Shown: positions 44,589 to 53,728, counted from the stretch's first letter. The stretch: 64,000 nucleotides of DNA from Cyanobacteria bacterium UBA3301 (GCA_002361485.1 DESZ01000002.1:1-64000), one strand, 5' to 3'. Made by a program: numbers and translations. The notes: generated by a model not told the origin, from the letters alone.

Positions 44589-45931
44589 CAAATTCTATTT
44601 ATTTTTTTGCATAAAATATTCATGGCATCAAGCAGCGGATCAATAGTTGTTGAATAAGGCGGAGCATAAGTTATGTCGTTATTTCCGAATTCTTGTACTG
44701 TTAAATGAGCAAGTAAAGCTGTCGTTAGTGTATTTATACGCTTATCGGCACCAATTGAACCGACTGCTTGAGCTCCCAATAAAAGCCCTGTTACTTTATC
44801 TGCAACTATCTTTATGGTCATTTCAGAAGCTTCAGGCATAAATGCAACTTTATCATGCTTTGTTATGATAGTTGATACGGGAGAAAACCCGACATTTTGT
44901 GCCTCTTTTTCAGTTAAACCAGTCATGGCAATGGTAGTACTCAAACATCTTGTTACGGTTGACCCAAGAACACCTTCAAACTCGCTGTATCCGCCTGCTG
45001 CGTTAATAGCGGCACAACGTCCCTCTTTATTTGCTGTTGAACCCAGTGGTATCCAAACTTTTTTGCCCGAAACTATATGAGTTTTCTCTGCACAATCGCC
45101 GCAGGCGTATATGTCTTCTGCCGATGTTCGCATAAGTTTGTTTACCCAAATTGCTCCTGTCTCACCTATTCTTATGCCTGCATCTTTTGCAAGCTCGGAA
45201 TTTGGAACAACTCCTGAAGCTATCACAAGAAAATCTGTTTCTATTTCTTCGCCGTTTTCTGTTGTTATTAATAGCTTATCAGAAACTTCTTTTACTTCAC
45301 TAATTGTATCGCTTAAGTGTATATGAAAATTTTTATATGCAGAGCTCTTGCGTCTTACTCTTATAATTTCTGCCATATCAGAATCTAATCTTGGCATAAT
45401 ATTATCGTTATGTTCAATCAAATCAACCTGTAAGCCGTTTTTTACAAAAGCTTCTAGAATTTCAAGACCGATGTAGCCGCTACCAAGAATTACGGCACGT
45501 TTTGAACTTCGCATCTTGTCACGTATCGCTATACCATCCTCAATACGTCTTATTGTAAAAATATTATTTGCACCATTTATACCTTTTATGTCAGGAATTT
45601 TAGGTCTTGCACCCGTAGCAATTATTAACTTGTCATAGGGCACTGTTTCGCCATTTTCAAGCTGTATTTCTTTATTTTGAGGAAGAATTTTTGTCACTTT
45701 ATGTTCAAGAAATACATCAACGCCGCTTTGTTTAAATTCCTCTGGCGAGCGAACCAGAAGTGTTCGGTAATCTTCAAAATTTCCTTCTATATAATACGGT
45801 AAGCCGCACGAAGAATATGACACATGCGTATCGTCCGTATAAATTTTAACGCTTGAATCAGGTAGTAAACGTTTTATTTTCGCAGCAGCTTTTGCTCCCG
45901 CCGCGACTCCGCCAATAATAACTATATTCAT
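44585..45931 (-). CDS. NADH oxidase / CoA-disulfide reductase-type flavoprotein
   Basis: 448 residues. N-terminal FAD site VIIGGVAAGAKAAAKI (4-19) and the single redox cysteine C42 in SYSSCGLPYYI are characteristic of CoA-disulfide reductases and water-forming NADH oxidases. An NAD(P)H loop ILGSGYIGLEILEAF follows near 148-162, then the C-terminal dimerisation domain. A single chain without a rhodanese domain fits Cdr/Nox. Likely role: oxygen or thiol-oxidant defence in an anaerobe. The two activities cannot be told apart by eye. Confidence 0.9.
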   Translation of the reverse strand: MNIVIIGGVAAGAKAAAKIKRLLPDSSVKIYTDDTHVSYSSCGLPYYIEGNFEDYRTLLVRSPEEFKQSGVDVFLEHKVTKILPQNKEIQLENGETVPYDKLIIATGARPKIPDIKGINGANNIFTIRRIEDGIAIRDKMRSSKRAVILGSGYIGLEILEAFVKNGLQVDLIEHNDNIMPRLDSDMAEIIRVRRKSSAYKNFHIHLSDTISEVKEVSDKLLITTENGEEIETDFLVIASGVVPNSELAKDAGIRIGETGAIWVNKLMRTSAEDIYACGDCAEKTHIVSGKKVWIPLGSTANKEGRCAAINAAGGYSEFEGVLGSTVTRCLSTTIAMTGLTEKEAQNVGFSPVSTIITKHDKVAFMPEASEMTIKIVADKVTGLLLGAQAVGSIGADKRINTLTTALLAHLTVQEFGNNDITYAPPYSTTIDPLLDAMNILCKKINRIC

Positions 45932-45977
45932 AGCTATAATTTAGCGTTATTTATTAAAATTTATATTCTACATTTGG

Positions 45978-46118
45978 CTAATTTGTGCTATATGTATTCA
46001 AGATTTTTTCTTTCATAAATTCAAAATAGCCTTTTACATCAATTTCAACATCTTTAGCTTCTTGTACAAGCTCTTGAAATTCTTGTAATACCTTTTGTTT
46101 TTCGATATCTTCGTACAT
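45978..46118 (-). CDS. 46-aa unknown protein under sigma-28-type control
   Basis: Minus-strand ATG at 46118 preceded by CGGGGT and ended by TAG at 45978. The peptide is strongly helical and charged, with a VLQEFQELVQEAKDVEI heptad-like core, and ends LNTYSTN. No signal peptide or membrane helix. Family not recognised. A sigma-28-like promoter ends 37 nt upstream, with no other gene between, which supports it as a real gene. Confidence 0.65.
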   Translation of the reverse strand: MYEDIEKQKVLQEFQELVQEAKDVEIDVKGYFEFMKEKILNTYSTN

Positions 46119-46155
46119 TTTAATATACCCCGTATTAACCTTTTGACATTTATAT

Positions 46156-46183
46156 ATATCGGAGTATTTTTATAAAAACTTTA
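46156..46183 (-). promoter_or_regulatory. Sigma-28-type promoter of the 46-aa gene
   Basis: On the minus strand: TAAAGTTT (46183-46176), 12 nt, TCCGATAT (46163-46156). The -35 is perfect; the -10 matches the SigD form GCCGATAT at seven of eight bases. Same spacing as the other two sites. Confidence 0.65.
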
Positions 46184-46199
46184 GCAATATTAAGAAAAA

Positions 46200-47078
46200 T
46201 TAACGTTCATTATAGACAAGTTTTTTGCGAAGATTCCATTGTATAAGCGTCAGCACAAGTATTATCACAAACAATACATAAGCTATAGCACTTGCCTTGC
46301 CGACGTTAAAATATTCAAAAGCATTTTTATAAATCGCATAAACAAGCACGTTTGTTGAATCAAACGGTCCGCCTTCAGTCATCAGATAAATCAAATCAAA
46401 CACTTGGAATGAACTTATCGCAGTAACTATTACAACAAAAAATATTGTAGGTGATAATAATGGAACAGTTACATTTTTAAATGTTTGGAATGAATTAGCG
46501 CCGTCAATTTTTGCGGCTTCAAATAAGCTCTGCGAAACTGACGAAAAACCCGATAAAAATATTATCATATTATAGCCGATTAATTTCCAAACCGATACTA
46601 TAATCAATGCCGGCATAGCAAATTTTGAATCATACAGCCAATTGATATGTATATGTAAAAACTGATTTAATAAACCGATATTCGGATCAAAAATCCAAGC
46701 CCATACGATGCCTACAACCACCATAGGCGTAATGAAAGGCAAAAAATAAGCGCTTTTAAAAAATTCACTTCCCCTTATTTTATTATTCAATATTGACGCC
46801 AGTACAAGGGGAATCACAACGCCTAAAACAGATACGGATAATGCAAATACAACTGTATTACATAAGATTTTCCAAAATAAATTTTCTTTGAATAAATCTG
46901 TATAATTACTTAACCCTACGTACTGAATCGGTGTTAATAAATCCCATTTAGCAAAACTCAAACCAAAAGAACACAAAACAGGAATTATAATAAATATCAA
47001 AGTTCCCAATATCGCCGGCAATATAAAAATCCAAGCGGTTAAATTCTTTGTAATATAATTATTAAGAATATTTTTCAT
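46200..47078 (-). CDS. ABC transporter permease, sugar type (MalF/UgpA family)
   Basis: 292 residues with about six membrane helices. The EAA loop EAAKIDGANSFQTFKNVTVPLLSP near 191-214 contacts the ATPase, and the GGPFDSTNVLVYAIYKNAF block near 237-255 is typical of CUT1 sugar permeases. No binding protein, second permease or ATPase is adjacent, so its partners must be encoded elsewhere. It diverges from the phosphohexomutase gene. Confidence 0.92.
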   Translation of the reverse strand: MKNILNNYITKNLTAWIFILPAILGTLIFIIIPVLCSFGLSFAKWDLLTPIQYVGLSNYTDLFKENLFWKILCNTVVFALSVSVLGVVIPLVLASILNNKIRGSEFFKSAYFLPFITPMVVVGIVWAWIFDPNIGLLNQFLHIHINWLYDSKFAMPALIIVSVWKLIGYNMIIFLSGFSSVSQSLFEAAKIDGANSFQTFKNVTVPLLSPTIFFVVIVTAISSFQVFDLIYLMTEGGPFDSTNVLVYAIYKNAFEYFNVGKASAIAYVLFVIILVLTLIQWNLRKKLVYNER

Positions 47079-47112
47079 GGTATGATTTAATTATAAATAA
47101 AGGGGATAAATT

Positions 47113-48549
47113 ATGCAAAAATATGAACACGCATTTGGCAAAAATGACATTCGAGGAATTTATAACGACGATATAACTGAAGAATTATTTTATAACATAG
47201 CAAGAGGTTACATTAGTTGGATAATAAAACATAACGGTAAAAATTCGCAAGATTTAAGAATTAGTGTTTGTATGGATGCAAGGCTTCATTCTCCATCATT
47301 AAAAAAGGCTTTAATTGCAGGGCTTGAAGATATCGGAGTCAAGTATATTGAGGATTACGGGATTGCACCAACCCCAATCGGATATTATTCCGAATTTGCG
47401 CATAATCTTGACGGTGCAATGATTATCACGGCAAGCCATAACCCGAGTGAATATAACGGCTTAAAAATGACATATAATCATCAAACTCTTAATGAAACAC
47501 AAATTAAAGAAGTAAAAGAGGTTACCTTTGATTTATGGAACAACTATAATCCTTCAGATAATATTATCAAAGATTACAGTGTAAATATTATTCCCGAATA
47601 CATTTCAGATATGGTATCGAGATTTAATAATTGCGGAAAAGGGATAAAAGTAGTTGTAGATTCCGCAAACGGTACAGGCGGCGTTGTAGGTCCTGAATTA
47701 TACAGAAAAATTGGCTGTGAAGTTATTGAATTGTTTTCCGAGCCTGACGGCAATTTCCCTAATCATCACCCGAATCCGAGTTCTTTTTCAACATTAAAAA
47801 CAATTTCTGAAACTGTTGTAAAAGAAAATGCCGATTTGGGAATAGCTTATGACGGAGATTCGGACAGAATAGGTGTTATAGATTCAAAAGGGAGACCTAT
47901 GACTGGAGATAAACTCCTTTTAATCTATGCCCTTGATATGATTTCAAGTCTTGATACAAAACCGACTGTCGTGTCTGAAGTTAAATGTTCTCAAGTTTTG
48001 TATGACACTATAAATAATACAGGTGCAAATGCCGTTATGTGCAAAACCGGTCATGGCTATATTAAAGAAAAGATGAAAGAAACAGGTGCTTTATTAGGCG
48101 GAGAAATGAGCGGTCATACTTTTTTCAAAGATCGTTATTACGGATTTGATGATGCGGTTTATGCAGGGTGCAGAATGATTGAAATTGTTGCCAAAAATAA
48201 AAAATTAAATCCTGAATTTAAAATTGAACAACTTTTAAAACCGTTTGATGAAGTATATACAAGCCAAGAAGTCCGCTATCATTGTCCAAACGAGCTAAAA
48301 AAAGAAGTTTTGGAACAAATGAAATCAAAAGTAAAAAATAATCCAAATATGTTTGGTTCACAAATTCTTGACATAGTAACATTAGACGGTATGAGAATTG
48401 TTTTTGACGGTGGTTTTGCGCTCATAAGACAATCTAATACGGAACCGGTATTTACTTTGCGCTTTGAAGCAAAAACAGAAGATGAGTGTAACAGATTTAA
48501 AGATGTAATGTTAAATAGTTTAGACGAATTATTGAAAGCAAAAGTATAA
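47113..48549 (+). CDS. Phosphomannomutase / phosphoglucomutase
   Basis: 478 residues of the alpha-D-phosphohexomutase family. The catalytic phosphoserine loop TASHNPSEYNG lies near 107-117, the metal site DGDSDRIGVID near 250-260, the sugar-binding GEMSGH near 332-337 and the phosphate-binding RQSNTEPVFTLRFEA near 442-456. It interconverts hexose-1- and -6-phosphates to feed nucleotide sugars, in keeping with glmS, rmlA and csaB elsewhere in the window. Whether it prefers mannose or glucose cannot be read by eye. Confidence 0.93.
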   Translation: MQKYEHAFGKNDIRGIYNDDITEELFYNIARGYISWIIKHNGKNSQDLRISVCMDARLHSPSLKKALIAGLEDIGVKYIEDYGIAPTPIGYYSEFAHNLDGAMIITASHNPSEYNGLKMTYNHQTLNETQIKEVKEVTFDLWNNYNPSDNIIKDYSVNIIPEYISDMVSRFNNCGKGIKVVVDSANGTGGVVGPELYRKIGCEVIELFSEPDGNFPNHHPNPSSFSTLKTISETVVKENADLGIAYDGDSDRIGVIDSKGRPMTGDKLLLIYALDMISSLDTKPTVVSEVKCSQVLYDTINNTGANAVMCKTGHGYIKEKMKETGALLGGEMSGHTFFKDRYYGFDDAVYAGCRMIEIVAKNKKLNPEFKIEQLLKPFDEVYTSQEVRYHCPNELKKEVLEQMKSKVKNNPNMFGSQILDIVTLDGMRIVFDGGFALIRQSNTEPVFTLRFEAKTEDECNRFKDVMLNSLDELLKAKV

Positions 48550-48555
48550 AAAAGA

Positions 48556-48580
48556 AGGTGCGATTTACGCACCTCTTTTT
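48556..48580. terminator. Terminator between phosphohexomutase and rsfS
   Basis: A 7-bp GC-rich stem (AGGTGCG with CGCACCT), loop ATTTA, then CTTTTT; A residues upstream may allow function in both directions. Confidence 0.85.
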
Positions 48581-48581
48581 A

Positions 48582-48986
48582 TTAGCTTTTTGTATATTCA
48601 CTGTATTCTTGAGCACAAGCCCGCCAATCATCTTCCAATATACTGAAAGCATGGCTCCAGAATTTTTCTAAAGCATAAGTTTGTCGTTCTTCTTTATGCA
48701 GAATATGAACAACGACATCACCGTAATCCAACAAATTCCAACGATTTTTTGTATCATTTTCACTTCTTGAAGGTAAACGTCCAAAGTTTTTCTTTACTTT
48801 GTCTTTAACTGTTTCCATTAATGCTTTGACTTGCGGAGTAGAATCACCTGATGCAATTACAAAATAATCAGCCAAAGATGAAACATGACTTATATTTAAT
48901 ATTGTAATGTCTTTTGCCAATTTGTCATCTAAAAATTGTGCTATTACACACGCTAACTTGTGTGAGTCAATTTTCATTTCTTCCAA
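48582..48986 (-). CDS. rsfS: Ribosomal silencing factor RsfS
   Basis: 134 residues. RsfS binds L14 and blocks subunit joining in starved cells. Conserved LADYFVIASGDSTPQVKAL near 38-56, RWNLLDYGDVVVHIL near 83-97 and YALEKFWSHA near 105-114. The TTG at 48986 is seven bases after GGGAG and is preferred; an ATG three codons later is the alternative. It lies 15 nt after rpiB. Confidence 0.93.
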   Translation of the reverse strand: MEEMKIDSHKLACVIAQFLDDKLAKDITILNISHVSSLADYFVIASGDSTPQVKALMETVKDKVKKNFGRLPSRSENDTKNRWNLLDYGDVVVHILHKEERQTYALEKFWSHAFSILEDDWRACAQEYSEYTKS

Positions 48987-49001
48987 AATAATTCTCCCTT
49001 A

Positions 49002-49436
49002 TTATTCAATCATATCTACTCTTTTTTTATGTCTTCCGCCTTCAAAGCCGGTTTTTAACCAGCAATCCACAATATCGAGAGCTAAGTGTTCACCAATAAC
49101 TCTTGAGCCAAGACATAAAACATTTGCATTATTATGGGCACGAGATACCCTTGCAGAATATGTATCTCCACACAATGCTGCGCGAATTCCGTGAACTTTA
49201 TTAGCAACAATTGACATACCAATACCTGTTCCGCAAACCAGAATTCCTCTGTCTGCACAATTTGTAATAACTTTCTCACAAACTTTTCTTGCAATATCAG
49301 GATAATCACAAGATTCAGGAGTATAAGTACCAACATCCACATATTCAATATTCCTGAATTTTAAATAATCAATTATTGCTTCTTTATAATGTAAACCCGC
49401 ATGATCACAGCCGATTGCAACTTTTAAATTTTCCAT
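49002..49436 (-). CDS. rpiB: Ribose-5-phosphate isomerase B
   Basis: 144 residues, standard length. It interconverts ribulose-5- and ribose-5-phosphate. Motifs: KVAIGCDHAGLHYKE (5-19), GILVCGTGIGMSIVANKVHGIRAALC (near 65-90, with the catalytic Cys) and SRAHNNANVLCLGSRV (near 97-112). It probably shares a transcript with rsfS. Confidence 0.96.
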   Translation of the reverse strand: MENLKVAIGCDHAGLHYKEAIIDYLKFRNIEYVDVGTYTPESCDYPDIARKVCEKVITNCADRGILVCGTGIGMSIVANKVHGIRAALCGDTYSARVSRAHNNANVLCLGSRVIGEHLALDIVDCWLKTGFEGGRHKKRVDMIE

Positions 49437-49515
49437 TCTCTTACTCCTTAATAATTTCGGTCTTCATATAATATATATCAATATATTAACAGTTTTATTC
49501 GCAATTGTAAATATA

Positions 49516-51483
49516 CTATTTTTTTAAGCCTTCAATTCTTAAGACTTCATAGATATCCATTTTCTTTGACTTTCCGCGTATTTGGACTTCTTTTATTTTT
49601 ATTACATCAGCAATATCAGATATATAGTTATATGTTGAACTGCTTACAAGTAAATTAGTCTTATAAACCTTGTTATATCCTTCTATACGGCTTGCAAGAT
49701 TAACTGTATCACCAATTACCGTATATTCCATTCTTGTTTCGGTACCTATATTTCCGATAAATGCTTCTCCTGTATTTATTCCAACACCGATTTCAATTTT
49801 CGGTTTACCTTCTGATAACCATTTTTCGCGTAAATATTCAACTTTTTTGAGCATTTCATAAGCACATTTAACTGCATTTTTCGGATGATTAATATCCTGA
49901 ATAGGCTCTCCAAATATCGCCATTACAGCATCTCCGATAAATTTATTTATTACACCGTTATATTTGGTAATTATTGGCTCCATTTGAGAAAAATATTCAT
50001 TTAATATTTTAGAAACTTCTTCTGCTGTCATTTTTTCACTTAAAGATGTAAACCCTCTTATATCAGAAAATAAAACGGTAACGATTGCTCTTTTTCCGCC
50101 TAATCCAAGCTCGTCGATATTTTTTACAACATTTTTCATGACATCTTGAGAAATATATTTTCCCATTGCCTGTTTTATTTTTTCTTTATTACGATTTTCA
50201 GTTAAAAATTTAAACGAGTACCCGAAAATTAAAGTAATCAATTGTATTGATATTGGGTTTATAAAGCTTAATAAGCTGCCGTTATATGCCAATACTCCAC
50301 AGATTATAAAATACAAAATATCTATAAATATTATTGATAACAGAGAACGCAAAAAATTATACTTCAATATCAAAATAAATGTAAATAATGAAAGAAGTAA
50401 CACAGATAAAAATTGAATGAAAATATTTAAATCTTTTATAAAATGATTATTTGAGATATTATCATAAACCGTTGCTTGAATATCAACTCCGGGATGACGA
50501 TTATCCATAGGCGTCTTAAACACATCAGCAGAAGGCCCTGATAAATTTATACCTATAAAAACAGTCATATCTTTAAATAAATCAGGCGGAATATCCGGTT
50601 TCTTTCCCGCTTTTATACTTCTGTATGAGTCTATAATTTTATATGCAGGACAAGCCAAATGGGATGCTGAGGATTCATTATAGTTTTTGCCGTCAAACAC
50701 TATTCTGTTTGCATAGAATCTGATTTTTGATTGAACCAAGCCATCCTGAATTAATTTATGCGGAATGGCTAATTTTGTCTTCGGAATAATGATATTTTTA
50801 TCATTTAATATTACTTCATTTGTATTGTTTTCAAGCATATACATCTTTAACGGTAAAGACGGATAATATGCATCTCCGATTTTAATCAAATTAGTAGCAT
50901 CAAAAATATTGCCGGCAACGGTATCACGTTCTATACGAACGGATGCGGAATTTTTTATTTTGTCATAATAGAAATCCTGCAATTTTGAAACTTTTTCGAA
51001 TTTTGAATTCAGGAATAATGCATCATCGTTTATTTTAAGAGAATACCTGTCTTTAAACTCGTTCATAAATTCTTTATCTGATGCATCTGCAGAGCCCGAT
51101 TCGGGTGTAAAACTTGTTACAAGATTATTCATTTTGCCGACTTGATTTACAAATCCCATATCGGCTTTGTTATTAACATCAATAGTAGGTAAAAAAATGT
51201 CTAACCCGATGACTTTTGGTTTCGCATAAGTATGCAGATAATCAAGAATTTCAGTATACATCTCATTTGACCAAGGCCAAGGATATTTGCTTATTGAAGA
51301 ATCATCAACAACTATTTCAATAATATTTTCGGAACCTACTTTATTTGCTGAAAAGAATGATAAAAAGAAGCTTCTAACATTTGGTTCCAAATATATAACC
51401 GAAATTACATACGCAACAAGCACCATAAACAAATATATTAAAAAAGAAACAGTATAAAATCGCTTATTTTTGAGTTTTTTCAT
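49516..51483 (-). CDS. CHASE2-domain class III adenylate cyclase
   Basis: 655 residues. One N-terminal membrane helix, a periplasmic CHASE2 sensor (about 40-340, with EIVVDDSSISKYPWPW and the VFIGINLSGPSADVFKTP block), three membrane helices (about 345-420) and a cytoplasmic cyclase domain. The cyclase domain has both metal aspartates (LFSDIRGFT and NKFIGDAVMAIFG) and the ATP-type EYTVIGDTVNLASRIE block. CHASE2 cyclases are common in cyanobacteria. cAMP-linked control of motility or surface genes is plausible with pilT in the window. The ligand is unknown. Confidence 0.92.
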   Translation of the reverse strand: MKKLKNKRFYTVSFLIYLFMVLVAYVISVIYLEPNVRSFFLSFFSANKVGSENIIEIVVDDSSISKYPWPWSNEMYTEILDYLHTYAKPKVIGLDIFLPTIDVNNKADMGFVNQVGKMNNLVTSFTPESGSADASDKEFMNEFKDRYSLKINDDALFLNSKFEKVSKLQDFYYDKIKNSASVRIERDTVAGNIFDATNLIKIGDAYYPSLPLKMYMLENNTNEVILNDKNIIIPKTKLAIPHKLIQDGLVQSKIRFYANRIVFDGKNYNESSASHLACPAYKIIDSYRSIKAGKKPDIPPDLFKDMTVFIGINLSGPSADVFKTPMDNRHPGVDIQATVYDNISNNHFIKDLNIFIQFLSVLLLSLFTFILILKYNFLRSLLSIIFIDILYFIICGVLAYNGSLLSFINPISIQLITLIFGYSFKFLTENRNKEKIKQAMGKYISQDVMKNVVKNIDELGLGGKRAIVTVLFSDIRGFTSLSEKMTAEEVSKILNEYFSQMEPIITKYNGVINKFIGDAVMAIFGEPIQDINHPKNAVKCAYEMLKKVEYLREKWLSEGKPKIEIGVGINTGEAFIGNIGTETRMEYTVIGDTVNLASRIEGYNKVYKTNLLVSSSTYNYISDIADVIKIKEVQIRGKSKKMDIYEVLRIEGLKK

Positions 51484-51543
51484 AAAAAAATACCTCTCAC
51501 TAATTTTATGATATAATATTTTTTGTAAAAAGGCAGAATATGT

Positions 51544-52149
51544 ATGAATGTTAATTTAATTGATAAATTATCGCAAAATAAAATTTATCCTATTATAAGA
51601 AATTCAAACCCAAAAGAGGTGTATAATATTGCTAATGCGCTCCAAAAAGGCGGCGCGGATGTTATAGAAATAACCGTTGAAAATCCTAAGGTTTTCAATG
51701 TGATTCAAGAATTATCAAAAGATTTGATAATATGTGCCGGCGGCATAATAACATCTATTCAGGCTCAAATAGCAATTGAAAGCGGAGCAAAAATAATATC
51801 ATCACCGATATTCCAGCAAAATTTGGTAAAAATTTCAAAAGACCGTCAGATTCCTCTCATTGCCGGAACATCAACCGCTAACGAAGCATATAATGCGTGG
51901 AAAGCGCGCATCCCGATAGTTAAAATTTATCCGGTTACAGCTATGGGCGGAATAGAATACATTGAAAATCTTTTAAGACCAATGCCGTTTTTAAATGTAA
52001 TTCCGCAAGGAGATGTTGAATTAAAAGATGTTAAAGGTTATCTTGATGCAGGCGCATTGGCTGTTGGACTGGGCAGACATTTAACTAATGCCGAAACTTA
52101 TGAACAGATAACGATAAGAACAAAAGAGCTTTTGGAAAGTTTAAAATAA
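51544..52149 (+). CDS. eda: KDPG/KHG aldolase family protein
   Basis: 201 residues. The fold motifs are present: IYPIIRNSNPKEVYNIANAL near 13-32, VIEITVENP near 40-48 (base Glu), CAGGIITSIQAQIAI near 60-74 and the Schiff-base lysine in IVKIYPVTAMGGIEYIENL near 125-143. It splits 2-keto-3-deoxy-6-phosphogluconate or a related 2-keto acid phosphate. No edd is in the window. It is followed one base after its stop by csaB, an odd pairing. Confidence 0.9.
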   Translation: MNVNLIDKLSQNKIYPIIRNSNPKEVYNIANALQKGGADVIEITVENPKVFNVIQELSKDLIICAGGIITSIQAQIAIESGAKIISSPIFQQNLVKISKDRQIPLIAGTSTANEAYNAWKARIPIVKIYPVTAMGGIEYIENLLRPMPFLNVIPQGDVELKDVKGYLDAGALAVGLGRHLTNAETYEQITIRTKELLESLK

Positions 52150-52150
52150 T

Positions 52151-53167
52151 ATGACAAAACGTGCGGTGTTATCAGGCTATTTCGGATTTAAAAATTTTGG
52201 AGATGAAGCAATTCTTTCTCTGCTTGTTAATAAGCTCCAATCTTTAAAATATTCCGTTACTGTAATTTCATCAAACCCTGATTATACAAAAGCACAGTTT
52301 AAGCATATTAGATGCGTTAAAACATTTGATATAAGCAATATTGCAGGCTTTATCTCAAAATCTGATGTATTGATTTCGGGAGGCGGGAGCCTTTTGCAGG
52401 ATGTTACGAGCCTTAAAAGTTTGATTTATTACTTATTTATCATATTTCTCGGAATATTTTTTAATAAAAAAGTTATTATATTCGCTCAAGGGATAGGTCC
52501 TATAAACAATCATATCGGAATATTTTTAACAAAATTATTGCTAAAGCAATGTGTTTATGTAAGTGTTCGCGATAAAAAGAGCCATGAATTGCTAAAAAGC
52601 TGGGGAATAAATTCCGAATTGTTATGTGATCCTATATTTTCTCTGGATATTGATAATTGTAAAAAAACAGATACGGTAGCAATTCAGTTAAGGGATTTCA
52701 GCACGCTTACAAACGATTTTATCGAAAGACTTGCGCAAGAAATTGCAAATAATTTTTCAGATAAAATCATTGAAATATATTCTTTTCAAGACACTATTGA
52801 TTTGAAAATTTGCCAAATATTTGAAAAGAATTTAAAAATGCTGAATCCAGATATAAAAACCAAAATATATTCAGCATTAACAAATTCTGAAATAATTGAA
52901 AAACTTTCTAAAGCGGAATATTTAATAGCAATGAGGTTTCATGCAATAATAGTCGGACTGCTTTCAAAAGCAAAAATTTTAGGTATAAATTATGACACAA
53001 AAGTCGAACGTATTTGTGAAGAATTTTCTATTCCGCTACTTGAACTAAATAAAGAATTTGAAAACCAATTTGATGATTTAAAATTGCAAAATCCTGCTTT
53101 AAGGCAAGATAAATTACAACAAAAAGAATTTGACTGGACAGGCTTTGAAAATTGTTTAGCAAAATAA
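52151..53167 (+). CDS. csaB: Polysaccharide pyruvyl transferase CsaB
   Basis: 338 residues. It transfers pyruvate from PEP to an envelope glycan. In Bacillus and in many cyanobacteria-like lineages this ketal anchors S-layer or SLH proteins. Seen are SGYFGFKNFGDEAIL (8-22), ISGGGSLLQDVTSL near 76-89, IIFAQGIGPINN near 109-120 and the C-terminal AMRFHAIIVGLLSKAKILGI near 256-275. It is coupled to eda with a 1-nt gap. Confidence 0.93.
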   Translation: MTKRAVLSGYFGFKNFGDEAILSLLVNKLQSLKYSVTVISSNPDYTKAQFKHIRCVKTFDISNIAGFISKSDVLISGGGSLLQDVTSLKSLIYYLFIIFLGIFFNKKVIIFAQGIGPINNHIGIFLTKLLLKQCVYVSVRDKKSHELLKSWGINSELLCDPIFSLDIDNCKKTDTVAIQLRDFSTLTNDFIERLAQEIANNFSDKIIEIYSFQDTIDLKICQIFEKNLKMLNPDIKTKIYSALTNSEIIEKLSKAEYLIAMRFHAIIVGLLSKAKILGINYDTKVERICEEFSIPLLELNKEFENQFDDLKLQNPALRQDKLQQKEFDWTGFENCLAK

Positions 53168-53168
53168 A

Positions 53169-53195
53169 AGAGAGCAGTTAATGCTCTCCTTTTTG
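53169..53195 (+). terminator. Terminator after csaB
   Basis: GAGAGCA and TGCTCTC form a 7-bp stem with loop GTTAA, followed by CTTTTT. Confidence 0.85.
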
Positions 53196-53696
53196 TTATC
53201 TGTAATTTGTAAACTGCAATGGGGTATTATATTTATCTTCGTTACCCCTGACAAGCTGAATTACCGTTTGCAAATCATCCTTGCTTTTTCCGGAAACTCT
53301 GATTTGTTCGCCTTGAATAGATGCTTGAACTTTCAATTTTGCATTTTTTATATCAGAAGTTATCTGTTTTGCAAGTTCTTGTGACAGACCTTTTTTCAAA
53401 TTAAAAACCTGTCTTACGTTTCCGCCTAAAGCATTTTCTACTTTTTGCGGATCAAGAATTTTTAAGCTCAAATTTCTTTTTGAGAACTTAGATTGAATAA
53501 TATCAGTGATATTTCTCAATTTCATTTCATCTTCAGTAGTAACAGTAATTGATTTTTCTTGTTCAAGTTCAACAGTTGAATTGGAATTTTTAAAATCAAA
53601 CCTTGATAAAAGTTCTTTTTTTACCTGTTCAACAGCATTTACCACTTCCTGTTTGTCATATTCCGATACAATATCAAAACTGCAATCTTTAGCCAT
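53196..53696 (-). CDS. YajQ-family nucleotide-binding protein
   Basis: 166 residues, full length. CSFDIVSEYDKQEVVNAVEQ (5-24), a SRFDFKNSNSTVEL block (near 31-44) and the closing KDDLQTVIQLVRG are standard for the YajQ/DUF520 family. These small RNA- or nucleotide-binding proteins include a cyclic-di-GMP effector in Xanthomonas. The cellular role here is unknown. Confidence 0.93.
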   Translation of the reverse strand: MAKDCSFDIVSEYDKQEVVNAVEQVKKELLSRFDFKNSNSTVELEQEKSITVTTEDEMKLRNITDIIQSKFSKRNLSLKILDPQKVENALGGNVRQVFNLKKGLSQELAKQITSDIKNAKLKVQASIQGEQIRVSGKSKDDLQTVIQLVRGNEDKYNTPLQFTNYR

Positions 53697-53728
53697 ATTT
53701 AACCCCCTTTTTGTATTACTTTATCACA

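Noticed and set aside
46143..46171. TTGACA-N17-TATTTT as a rightward promoter
   Set aside because: No rightward gene follows until 47113 and the intervening gene is on the other strand; the overlapping minus-strand sigma-28 motif explains the site better.
29021..52149. ilvD as edd together with eda, giving an Entner-Doudoroff pathway
   Set aside because: The dehydratase is IlvD-like in length and motifs and is over 20 kb from eda.
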